A stretch of DNA of 39,562 nucleotides from Stenocarpella maydis. Its lineage: Eukaryota > Ascomycota > Sordariomycetes > Diaporthales > Diaporthaceae. Positions 19,106-29,631 of the stretch are shown here, in pieces; the stretch's first letter is position 1, and each line of letters opens with the position of its first letter. Below the pieces are notes generated by a model. The model did no database searches. It had not been told where the DNA came from and saw only the letters and a list, made by a program, of their open reading frames with translations. The stretch spans positions 1 through 39,562 of the forward strand of contig NQMI01000239.1 of the NCBI GenBank assembly GCA_002270565.1, read 5' to 3'. The translations under genes were made by a program, and so were the position numbers.

Positions 19106-22100
19106 CTAGTCGCGGCGGCCCTCATCGTCGTCCTGGGCCGGGGGGATGCCCTCCGTCTTCCACTTCTCGTAGGCCTCCTTGGCGTGCTGGACCTGCTCCT
19201 GGCTGAGGTTCTTCATCCAGGGGCTGTTCATGGCCATCTTCTCGGTGAACTTCTGGTTGCGGACCTCCCTGACGAGCTGCCTCCTCTGCTCGCGTTCCTC
19301 GCGCTCCTCTTGGGAGCCGCCATCTATGTTATAGATGAAGTAGTTCGAGGTGCCTTTGGCGTAGCTGATCTTGGACGTGTTCAGGCAGATCTTAAGGACC
19401 AGGCCTTCGCTATACGAAAGGGCCTTGGGCTGGTAGTCACCGTCCGAGTCGGCGTCCCCAGAAGGCAGGTTGCGAGTCAACACCACCTTTTGCATGCGAG
19501 ACCTGGAGACGCCTTCAGTAGGCTCGGTGCGCATCCAAGAAGAAATGTAGTACTGCCAGCGATCTCTGAGCTCCATCTCATCCATATGGAAGGTCGTATC
19601 ATCCTTCTGAAGCCAGCGAACGGTTGCCTCGTTCTTTCCGGGTATCTGGGAATGTGTTAGGTTTGTATGCAGACCAGCTGACCGCCGCCGAGCACTTACC
19701 CAGGTGATGACAAACATCTCGCCATCCTTGATACACTTTTCGGCAAACTTGCGGTGGCTGATTTCGATCTGGTAGCTCGTCTCGTCATGCTGCCGGCTCA
19801 GCATGTATTGCTTGATCAGATCAGGGGTCTTGTCCTTATTGTCGGTATTGTTGCAGACAAGGGCGAGACGGCAAAGGGTCTTGAGCAAGTCTTGGATCGT
19901 GTAAAGCTGCCAGCCGTTACTGAGGTAGTAATGTCGCAAGACGTCCTGGTAGCGATTCTCATCGATATCGCCATTGATGAAGTCCTCAATCAGCTCCAGC
20001 GTTCGGCCCCAAAACTTATCCTCGGGAAGATCGCTGAAGAACTTGAGGTCATCCTGGACCAGGCCCAGCACCTTGGCAGGCTTCTCCAGTTTTTCGCGCC
20101 GTATCTCATTGAGAACGCTTTCCTTATTGTCCTTGACACCTTTTAGCCTTTGGTACACCGTCTGGAGAATGCTGAAGAACACGTAGATTGTCTGGTTGCA
20201 GAAAAAGTTGAACCAGGGGCGGGTGAAGGAGCCATCAGCCTTCAGGTCACCCTGCTCGTCAAGCAGGGAGTTGTCGCCGGATGCGACCGTGGGCACTGGG
20301 GCGGTAGCAAGCCACCTATCGTTGGAGCCAACCTCGGGCACGGAGGAATCTTCAGGTGCGTCGGGCATCTCTTCTTCATTCCCAGAGGCCATGTCTGGTG
20401 TTGTCTCCTTGCTGCCTGACGCCGCGCTGCCCTCCTTATGGTTGCGCGGCTTGCTGCCGTTGCGACCGGGGTCAAGGACACCGCGAAGAAGGTCAGACTT
20501 CCTGCCGTTGCGGCGGCCCGACCTCCCATTGGTCAGCTCAGTCGGAGGCAATTCCTCGGCATCTTCGTCGCCCGAGTCCCTGTCGATGTTGGCGAGCCTC
20601 TCCTGGACCTTGTCCTCTGATAGGTCAAAGAACTGGGGGATAAATGTCTCGAAGAAGTCCAGGATGCGTTCCTTCTCGGTGGCGCCATGCTGCCCACTAT
20701 TCATAGCATACAGGAACATGAGCCTAAGAAGATCAAGAATGAGCTCCTTATCTTCAAACTTCCACTGGAACTGATAGTGTGGGATCTTGTGCCTCGCGGA
20801 CCGCATCCGTTTCTGCTCTTCATGTTTCGTCTTGATGACATCGACGAGATGCTTGGCCGAGTAGGTGCGTTTGTCGTTGTTCCTTATAGAAAGACCCATA
20901 TGGTCGAGAGACCTGAGGTAGATGGTCTCGGTCTGCGTTTGCCAGACCCGTTCCCATTCTCGTTGGGAGAACCTCCATTCCTCGTCTTTCTGCTTCAGTC
21001 GAGCTAGAACCACCGGCACGACGCTGAATGGGTTGGAAAACATGTCGTTGACAGCCTGCGGACCATGCTCTGGGCCATAAACCTTCTTCAAAACCCGCTT
21101 GTAGATTGACTGGCTGTGTCCACCCAGGCCGGTGGGCATCCTGAAGTTCGCGCGGTCGCTAGGCGTAAGCGTCAGCATCTGCTGCGCAATCGGTTCCAAG
21201 AGCTGGATACATTTCTGGTTTGCCTCGATGTAGAAGTCGTAGTCGTGGCGTTCTTCCTCTATCCTATGGAGGCCTTCTTCGAATGCGTTCTTCCTGTGGG
21301 CGACGAATCCAGAGTCCTCAGAGGCCCACGTAGGGTGAGAGGCCCATTCGTCGTTCAATACCGAGTTGCAAAGATCGTCACGGCCGCTGCAGGGCTTGAG
21401 TCTCTCTCGCTTCGGTAGCAGGCGATAGCTCGGTCCATAACTCCTGCAATTGCTCAACGACACCCGGCCAGTAGCAGGTTCAGGGCGTTGTTCAATAACG
21501 TGGTCCTCTCCGCTGAAGGAGACGAACTCCTTGAACCACCCAAAGAGTTCGTTGTGGCCTCCGATGAATTGTGACGCCTTGGCGATGAGATCATCCTTGT
21601 CGAGGAGTTCCTGTGTGAACATATTGCAAAGCTTCAGGAACTCAGAGAATGCCGTCTTGTTGTTGATGAACTTCTTGGCCTTGTCGAAGAAGGCTATTTC
21701 GAGGTCGGCAGAGGCGGCAGGGGACGACGGCGCGAGGGGAACCGGCATGAACGGAGTCAGATTGGGCTCCACGCCTTCAGCAACGCCGGGCTTGGGGTGT
21801 GCTGTCTTCAGCCTCTTATTGCTGACTGACGCAGGCGCTCCTCGCATGTTGGATGTTGGTGGATCGATGGACGCCGATGTCACAGGACCAGCCTGCTTGT
21901 CGGGCCGGGCGCGCTTCTTGTTCTCCTTGCTAGCGCTGGCTGGGGGTGCAAAATTACCGACTGGCGGGCCCTTGGGTCCATCTCGTGCTGTGTGCCCCGG
22001 CTGGGGCGTTGAAGCCATGTTAGTCATGGCGTTGAACTCCTCAGCGCGTTGTGCAGCACCACGAGTTTGTGCGGCGGATTCCGGTAGGAATTGCTTGAAG

Positions 22101-23824
22101 TCTTCCAACAGGTCTGGGGCAGCGTTGAACAGGGTCGTGACTTGAGCGTAGACGTCCTGAATGGGCTTCTGCTCGCGTTGGTACGTCTGCAGAATCTCCA
22201 GAAACTGTTTGTAGATCTCTGGCTTATCTTGAAAACGGTTCTGCAGTAAAGCACCAGGTTAGCGGCGTTACGCGTTCGACAGAATGAATAACAGAAGGTT
22301 GGTTTGGCTGAATGAATACCACCATTGACTGCCCCGCTCTAACCTCACAATAGGTAGATAGAAAAAAAAAACAATGGACCGCAAACTCAACTACAATACG
22401 CAAGCTTACCTTGATCTTATTCACATAACTTATCGCATGATTAAACTCCACAGGGCCACGCTTCTCCATATTCGCCTGCGACTGTGCTGCGGCACCATTC
22501 AAAGCTTGAACAGCAGCTGGGGTCGGAGTGAGCGCATTCCGAGGAACGGGAGGGTGAGAGGTTGTCGAGCTCGCCTGTGCTGCTGGTGGCCCTCGCTGCA
22601 GCACTGGACTATGAGCATCAAACGGCACACTCTGCCCAGAGCCATGGGCGACGGCGCCGTGGCCACTCTGGGCGGGCGTGCTGAACTGGACTTCCGGGCT
22701 TTCGATGCTATGCTGCACTTGCCCTTGCCAGCCCGGGAGCCGCTGTTCCGCAAAGCGCTGGCTCGGAGCAGAGGAAGGCGCTGGGCCGGGGTCTATCTGC
22801 ACCGCCCTGCCTGGGCCAATGGAATGGATTGTCGAGCCCGACGGTGTCGTCACCCGAATGCTATTCGGGTTGTTTTCCAGGCCACACTCAATTCTATATC
22901 CGGGAGGAAGAAACGTGTTGAATCCTTGGATCAAGTTCGGATGGCCGGCGAACAATTCAGAGACGCGGCTAATAACACCCGGCGTGTCGATGCTGCGGCC
23001 ATTTATTTAGCTTCTCGCAGTGTGTTTAGGGCTGATATTTCTACTGCTACTCACGTCTGGCTTTTGAAGTCCTTCATGATGTCCAGGAATCTGTTGTACA
23101 CATCTGGCTGCTCAGAGAACTGGACCTTGACCTGGTCAAGGTAGCTAAGAGCATCCTGTTTGAAATGGGTATCAGCACGGGTGTCCCGAGGCAGCTGCTC
23201 ATGACCTCGGTCTGCATCTTCGGAGCTACGGTGATATCTCACATTGAGTATGGGCTGCTGTCCTTGGTTCATGTTGCTCGGAGCCGGGGCTATCGCGTGA
23301 CCAGCAGGCATGCCAGCACCGAACGGCAGGGGCTGGGCGGCACCCCTACCGCCCTCAGGCTGGAGTGGAGGCCCGAACACGGCTGCTGCACCACTGGACG
23401 TGCTCATGGGGCCGTTCGGCGGCATGGAGCCGTGCTGTACCGGGGCGAACATCTGGTGTTGCGACGAGGCAGCACCGTTTTGGACGCCATGGGCCAATTG
23501 TCTGGTGCCGGGGTCCCCATGGACAGCACCAGGAGGACCTCCAGGCCCGGAGGGTGCGCCGAGTGGCATGCTTGTTGGATTTGCGCCATGGTTGGCCAGC
23601 AGGCCGCCGGGGCTGTGTATTGTGCCGGGGAATCGGTTCGCGACAGGCTGGTGAATTGGGATAGAGCCGGCATTACTATGGTGAGGCGCGCTGGGAGGGT
23701 ATGGTTCTCGGTTTGCGCGCTCGCTGTCACGCGCCCTCTGTTCTCTTTCTCTTTCCCGCTCTCGCTCGCGGACCCTCTCGTCTTGTTCCTCAAGAAGAGG
23801 ACCACGGTGTCGTTGCTCTTCCAT
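19106..23824 (-). CDS. SIN3: Sin3 transcriptional co-repressor scaffold
   Basis: Exons on the minus strand are 23824-23055, 22992-22410, 22240-19700 and 19645-19106, giving 1477 residues. Sin3 is the nuclear scaffold of the Rpd3-type histone deacetylase complex. Paired amphipathic helix domains are visible at about residues 224-290 ([13 protein letters not shown], completed by [20 protein letters not shown] across intron 1), 440-505 (AISYVNKIK joined to [14 protein letters not shown] across intron 2) and 632-692 ([20 protein letters not shown]). The HDAC-interaction region follows ([18 protein letters not shown] segment, [20 protein letters not shown]), then an acidic linker and the Sin3 C-terminal domain. 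The N-terminus has a long Arg/Glu repeat. Intron 3 is 54 nt, in frame and stop-free. A TGA lies in frame upstream of the first ATG (23824, good Kozak context), so I start there; a leader intron around 24090-23905 is possible. Confidence 0.92.
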
Positions 23825-24973
23825 GATGTGGGGCTTGTGGTGGCGGAAGCTCTCAGGGGAGGACGGACTCGGGGCCACAGCTCACGTTCTATATCTCAGA
23901 GTGACTACAGGGCGTCAGAACCAAGAGATCGAGTGAGTAACGCACGGGCTAATAAATCAGGGAGTGAGCAAGCAGGCGCACGCAGTCGTGCGCCCGAGTG
24001 ACAAGACCGCCGTCGGCAGTCTCCCGGGGAAGGGCTTGCTCGAGCTGGAGCTCCAGTGAACGATCAGACCGAAAGACGCTCTGCACTTACTGTCATTCGC
24101 GAACACGGGAAGGGAAGACAGATATGATACATTTGTTGGAAGGCTTCACGAGAGCAGGACAGAAACCGGCCTGGCGTGAGGGGAGTTGCAAAGATCACGA
24201 TTTGCAAGCTCTGAAGGGCAAGAGGGAGGTCAGATCGCCCGACAACACAACAATGATCGAAGCGAGCTGGGATTGGCGACCAAGACAAGAGAACCTTAGC
24301 CTTAGAGCAAGCAGGGCATTGCGACAGCGGCTCCGGGACTTGTTATCGACCAACTAGGCTACATAATTTTGGCTAGTGCGTTTGTAGATAAAGTGTGTTA
24401 GTGAGGTGAAGAGTCCAATAACTGTGACTGGTGAGGAAATGTGGGTAACTCTGTTAGCAGGGGGGAGACGGCCCTAGCTGACTCCACCCCTCTTGACGGC
24501 TCCTCGCAGTGACGTTCCGTCTTTTTTTGCCTGCCCTGGTGTACGGAGTACAGCACTTCCCCCTGGAACCAAATTAGGGGAGAAAAACGCGTCCACTGCG
24601 ATTTGCCGACTTCTTCGCGCTATGGTTGAGGTAAAGAACACCATCTTAAATGGATGCTTGAAGAGCTTGTGTATTGGTTGGGGAAGGCCCCCATACAGAT
24701 GAAAAGGAAGAAAAAACCCAGTCCAGCCTCATACAGCTGGTGTATTATACATTGCGTCTGTCTGCATTGGCAGGCTTGCCCCGAGGGCTTTTGCCGCGGT
24801 TCGCCACCGTGGCGCGTGAGCAACCGTACCGGCCGCACCACAAAGAGCTGTGTTTTCGGAGCCAACGCCAGCGGGGCATGATATCCCATGACATCGTGTT
24901 CTCGATCTTTCAGGTATGGGAGCTGGGCGGGCTCCGATCTAAATACTCCGAGAAGGCCCAGCGTCTGCCAAAA
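23825..24973. other. Upstream region of the Sin3 gene, no gene seen
   Basis: This contains the Sin3 promoter and leader and the 3' flank of the FAS1 gene. A GTAAGT donor at 24090 and a CTGTAG acceptor ending at 23905 (minus strand) could define a 186-nt leader intron; this is inference. A TACGGAGTAC motif lies at 24542-24551. Confidence 0.45.
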
Positions 24974-25823
24974 TCAGGAGTAATTCCGAGCACTCTTGAG
25001 TATCCACTGTCGCGAGCACGGATCAACAAGGTTCCTGGTATGGTGTCCATAAGGGAAAGGATTGGACTGCCACTTACTACTTGACCATTCGAGACGGAAC
25101 TTGCTACGGTGGAAACCTCAATATTCCCAGGTTGTATCTGTAAGAGCGGTTAGTCAAGCAAAACAAAAACAAGAAAAGGGGGGGGGGAGGCAGGGAGACT
25201 GCGCATCAGAGAGACCCCACCATTTTACTGCCGTCCTTGTCCTCCCACCATATCTCGGTGCCATCACTACCGAGGGTCTTGACCTTGACACCCTCGTTCC
25301 AAGGGCTCTCCGGCACCACATGCTCCTCAACAAACCTCCTGATGTTCTTTTGCGCCCGCTCCCTGCCATCGTCGCCCTCGTATGCGTCGGCGCCTAGCTT
25401 GTCATAGTCGCCAGGATCCTCCCACGGCTTGCGCGGAAGCTTGTCCATCGCTGAGTTCAGCGGCGCGAGGACTGTCGAGTTTTGCGATGAGTCGTCGAGT
25501 CGGCGTGACAGGGAGTCGACATCCCGGACGAGGCTGGCGAAGACATTTATGCTCCGGTCTTTTCCCATGACATCCGACAGGATCACCGTCCCTGGCCCCC
25601 CGGCAGGAGGGTCCTGAGGGCCGCTCGGGTCGCCTTGCGAAGCGCCGGGCGGGAGTGCAGGGCCTGGGCTGTCGACAATGGGCCGTTGGAGCTCGTCGGC
25701 GCTGACGGGCGGCGGGATCGCTTTGCCGCCGCGTCCCCTGTTGTGGAGCGAGACGGAGACGGGCATCGCTGAGTGGGCAAGGAGGGCGGATGATAGCAGA
25801 AGTGCGACTTGGGTGGACTTCAT
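24974..25823 (-). CDS. Secreted FAS1 (fasciclin) domain protein
   Basis: Exons on the minus strand are 25823-25221, 25137-25078 and 25006-24974, giving 231 residues. FAS1 domains mediate adhesion at cell surfaces or walls. The N-terminus MKSTQVALLLSSALLAHSA is a clear signal peptide. A Pro/Gly-rich linker follows (to about residue 75), then one FAS1 domain: VFASLVRDVDSLSRRLDD, the H1-like box STVLAPLNSAMDKLP, FVEEHVVPE, IEVSTVASSVSNGQV, and a last strand ending in NYS. The second exon is only 60 nt and the last only 33 nt (WILKSARNYS and stop), but together they restore the normal end of the domain, which supports them. The first donor (GTGGGG) is weak; the second is GTAAGT. No transmembrane helix or GPI signal is seen, so the product is probably soluble and extracellular. 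Confidence 0.83.
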
Positions 25824-27504
25824 GACTTGACCTCGTCTTGGTTGTTGTTCACAACGCTGTAGACGCAGCCCGATTGATTTACAGGTGTGTATGATCTGAT
25901 ACGCAAGGCTGCAGCGACGGGCCGATGACGTAGCTTGGTCCCTGGAGGACTGATAAAGACGAGATAGGCGCATACCCTAACCCGGATAGGCGCAAGGTAA
26001 GGGGGCGGGGGGTGCGTGCGGTCAGAAGTGGTCCTCGGCCTTGCTTCTCTGGACGCTTCTTCGCATCAGTGCTCATCATGGTGGCACTGTCTGACAGACC
26101 ACCTGACGACGACTCAATGCTAGATACGTCCTCTGTGACTAGACAGCACACGCCTCAGGCTTCCCGGAGACGAGGCGTCGAGGCCAACTCGCAAGGCTGC
26201 CAACACACTCATTCAGCCTTATTATCACGCTTGGTCTACCCGGTTTGCCATCTGCCTCTGTCCCTGCTTGCCCATGCGACGATACGCGGGACAGAACACA
26301 CCGATGCAGTACGGAGTACTCCGTAGTCGAAGCGAGAGGCTGAAGCCCAGCTGTGGGCAGGACTAGGCCCGGGCATTTTCACATGTCGGGCAATTTCACA
26401 GCATGGCGTGTTGCATCAGACTCCCCCACGGGGTCAGTTCTAGGGGTGTCAGATGACTGGCCATATGTCCTGCCGCGCGCTGCGTGGCTGTTGAAACCTG
26501 AAGAGTACTCCCGTAGTGTAGTAGGGGTTCATTCGTCTGTCCCGTTTCTGTTTCGCATGTGACAGAGCACGTCTGCAATTTCCAGCTCGTGACCACTGCT
26601 GACTGACCGTCGACTCCGCGACTGGCGAATGTCGATCACGCATTGTGAACCCGGTCTCAAAGAATAAAGAAGAGGAAAAAAATGGAAGACGCAATCGACT
26701 AAGACTGCCACCGGACTATGTTTCACTCTCCCGGTAGCGTTTTGCCGTCTACACAGTATGTGGCATGGCTCTTGGTGCACAGGTGCAGAGGCCCGACCAG
26801 TTCGTCTGAGGGCTCCACTCAACGAGCCAGATCAACCGAACGAGGGTTCCCCACACTCGGACGAGACCCCGGGTCTGGAGAGCGTGGTGCCTCGGCAGAA
26901 TTTCCCCGACGAATTGCAGCCAGACTGTCTATTGAGTGGGACAGCGAGGATGCTCAGTCACAATCGCCGCCGTTTGCCTAAACTGGTCGGCATCCTCACT
27001 GAGGTCGAGGCTGTCCTGCTAGGAAGTGCATCGTGAAGTTCACCTCAGCCCTCAGCCTTCTGCTGGCCTCAGAGACTGTGGGAATCCCCCAGATGGGGCC
27101 ATGATAGACTAGGTACCCAGGTTGGGACAGAGAAGCCGTAGTGTTGTTGATCAGGGCCCCTCCCCTCTCGCTGGCTTGACTGCTCCGTTCCTCTCTCCAC
27201 CGCTTGATATTCTGGGACGATGCACCCCTGCTAGACTTTTTCGACCTCGGCTCACGAATCAAAAGGTCAGCAAATCGGCTTAGTGCTACGGAACCTGGCA
27301 AGTCTGGGGTAAGACCCAAGCAACAGCCGGTCCCCAGGCCATTGACTGCCATATCAACCTGGCGCATTCCAATCCTCTCTCTACTTTCCTCCTTCAACAA
27401 CTCCTATTCCTCGTGCCTCACTTAGCTCTCTCCCCATCATCCTCGCCGTCTTCTCTCATTATTTTCCTCCTGTTGCCATCGAATATCCCAGAGCATCGTT
27501 CACA
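25824..27504. other. Divergent region upstream of FAS1 and fumarate reductase genes
   Basis: This 1.7-kb region holds both promoters. It contains a 16-nt palindrome at 26310-26325 and a related GAGTACTCCCGTAG motif near 26504-26517. The last ~150 bp before the fumarate reductase start are C/T-rich. Open frames of up to 134 codons have no recognisable content. Confidence 0.5.
26310..26325. promoter_or_regulatory. 16-nt perfect palindrome TACGGAGTACTCCGTA
   Basis: Perfect dyad symmetry over 16 bases. The half element CGGAGTA recurs at 3776-3782 and within TACGGAGTAC at 24542-24551, all in intergenic DNA. Inverted CGG..CCG spacing resembles sites of fungal Zn(II)2Cys6 factors, but the pairing is only suggestive. 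Confidence 0.4.
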
Positions 27505-29631
27505 ATGGCACCCAGAGTCATTGTCGTAGGAGGCGGCTGTGAGTTGTCCCTCTCCCCCGCGGCTGCGTCGAGTCCGAGCCTCGATCACATGCCGCTCCCA
27601 CCCACTGGTGCCGTCACCACAACCGTCTCGCGACCGAAGCTGACAGATCGCCTCCCACAGTGTCCGGTCTGAGCGCTGCGCACACCATCTATCTCGCAGG
27701 TGGAAATGTCGTTGTTCTTGATAAGCAGGGTACGTTATTTCTGTCCGGTCGTACTTGGAATTGGCGCATGATCTGACACGGTTGCCCATCAGGCTTCTTC
27801 GGAGGCAACTCGACCAAGGCCACTTCCGGCATCAACGGTGCCTTGACGAGGACGCAGGTCGACCATCAGATCCAGGACAGCGTCAAGCAATTCTACGACG
27901 ATACGCTCAAGTCTGCCCGTGACAAGGCAAGGCCGGATTTGATCAAGGTTCTGACCTACAAGTCCGCCGCTGCCGTCGAGTGGCTGCAGGATGTCTTCAA
28001 CCTTGACCTGACTCTCGTCTCGCGGTTAGGGTAAGTAGTCTTTTCTCTACTGTGATTCTAGGGGGCTGTCCCATCTGACCTTATTCGCTCGCAGTGGTCA
28101 CTCCCAGCCACGAACACATCGAGGCCATGATGCCAAATTCCCTGGCATGGCCATCACATACGCTCTAATGCAAAGACTTGAGGAGCTCGCCGAGACAGAG
28201 CCGGACCGGGTAGAAATCATTAAGAAGGCACGAGTCACAGGCCTGAACAAGGACGGAAACACCATCACTGGCGTCAAGTTCGAGTTCAATGGCGAGGAGC
28301 AGTCTCTGGACGGCCCAGTCGTGCTTGCGACCGGTGGCTACGCGGCTGATTTTACCGACTCGTCTCTGCTGAAGAAGCACAGGCCAGATACATACGGCTT
28401 GGCAACCACCAACGGTACCCACGCCACCGGTGATGGCCAGAAGATGGTCATGGCCATCGGTGGAAACGGCATCGACATGGACAAGGTCCAGGTGCACCCT
28501 ACCGGTCTCGTTGACCCCAAGGACCCCGGCTCCAAGTGGAAGTTCCTCGCGGCCGAGGCTCTCCGAGGAGAGGGTGGTCTCCTCATCAACGGCGACGGTG
28601 ACCGCTTTTGTGACGAGCTCGGCCACAGAGACTACGTTTCCGGGATGATGTGGAAGGAGAAGGACAAGGGCAAGTTCCCCATCCGCCTCATCCTCAACTC
28701 CAAGGCCTCCAACGTCCTCGACTTCCATACTCGCCACTACTCGGGCCGTGGCCTGATGAAGAAGATGTCCGGCAAGGAGCTTGCCAAGGAGATTGGCTGC
28801 TCGCCAGACCACCTGCAGAAGACCTTCCAGACATACAACGCCATCGCCGACGGCAAGCAAAAGGACCCCTGGGGAAAGAAGTTCTTCCACAACGGCCCCG
28901 TGGACATCAATGATGACTTCCACGTCGCCCTGATGGAGCCCGTGTTGCACTTCACCATGGGTGGTATCGAGATCAATGACAAGGCCCAGGTGCTCAACTC
29001 CGAGAAGAAGCCCTTCGAGGGCCTGTATGCGTGTGGTGAGCTTGCTGGCGGTGTTCATGGTGCCAACCGACTGGGTGGCTCGTCACTTCTGGGCTGTGTT
29101 GTCTACGGCCGCGTGGCTGGTGACACTGCCAGCAATTATCTCTTCCAGCAGGCCCTCAAGGGCTCAGCAGGTGGCCCCGCCGCGCGTCTGGGACAGATCT
29201 CCCTGCACCTGGACCCTGCTGCGGGCAAGGTGACTCTCGACTGGGGCTCCAGCGGTGCCTCCTCGGGCGCCCTGACCTCCCAACCCAGCACCTCCGCCGC
29301 TGGACCGTCGCCAAAGGCTGACTCGGGCAAGGCTGCTTCCAAGCCCAACAACCCCAAGGAGTTCAAGATCCCCGAGAAGGAGTTCACAATGGAGGAGGTC
29401 GCCAAGCACAACAAGAAGGAGGACCTGTGGGTCGTCGTGAAGGGTGTTGTCATGGACCTCAGCAACTGGCTCGACGAGCACCCCGGTGGCCCTCAGGCCA
29501 TCATGAACTTCATGGGACGTGACGCTACTGAGGAGTTCGAGATGTTGCACGACGACGAGGTTATCCCCAAGTACGCCCCACAGCAGGTCATCGGCAGGGT
29601 GAAGGGACAGACACCGAGCCTGGAGCTATAA
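27505..29631 (+). CDS. Soluble fumarate reductase (Osm1/Frd1-like) with C-terminal cytochrome b5 domain
   Basis: Exons are 27505-27538, 27661-27729, 27793-28030 and 28095-29631, giving 625 residues. Donors GTGAGT, GTACGT and GTAAGT with acceptors CACAG, ATCAG and GCAG keep frame. The FAD-dependent enzyme reduces fumarate to succinate, reoxidising flavins in low oxygen or during oxidative folding. The N-terminus MAPRVIVVGGGLSGLSAA is the dinucleotide-binding glycine motif, followed by FFGGNSTKATSGING. Other landmarks are KVQVHPTGL, EALRGEGGLLIN, HFTMGGIEI and the flavin-binding GANRLGGSSLLGCVVYGR. After a Ser/Ala linker (about 510-540) comes a cytochrome b5 domain with haem ligands His576 (DEHPGGPQ) and His599 (FEMLHDD), 23 residues apart as expected. 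There is no N-terminal targeting peptide, which suggests a cytosolic protein. The fusion is common in filamentous ascomycetes; electrons may enter through the haem domain. Confidence 0.93.

Noticed and set aside
25974..25984. Telomere-like CCCTAACCC
   Set aside because: Only one and a half TTAGGG units, internal, with genes on both sides; not a telomere.
28165..29058. 297-codon minus-strand open frame
   Set aside because: It is a shadow of the well-supported fumarate reductase exon 4, and its composition (Val/Leu/Glu-rich) follows from the codon bias of the sense gene.
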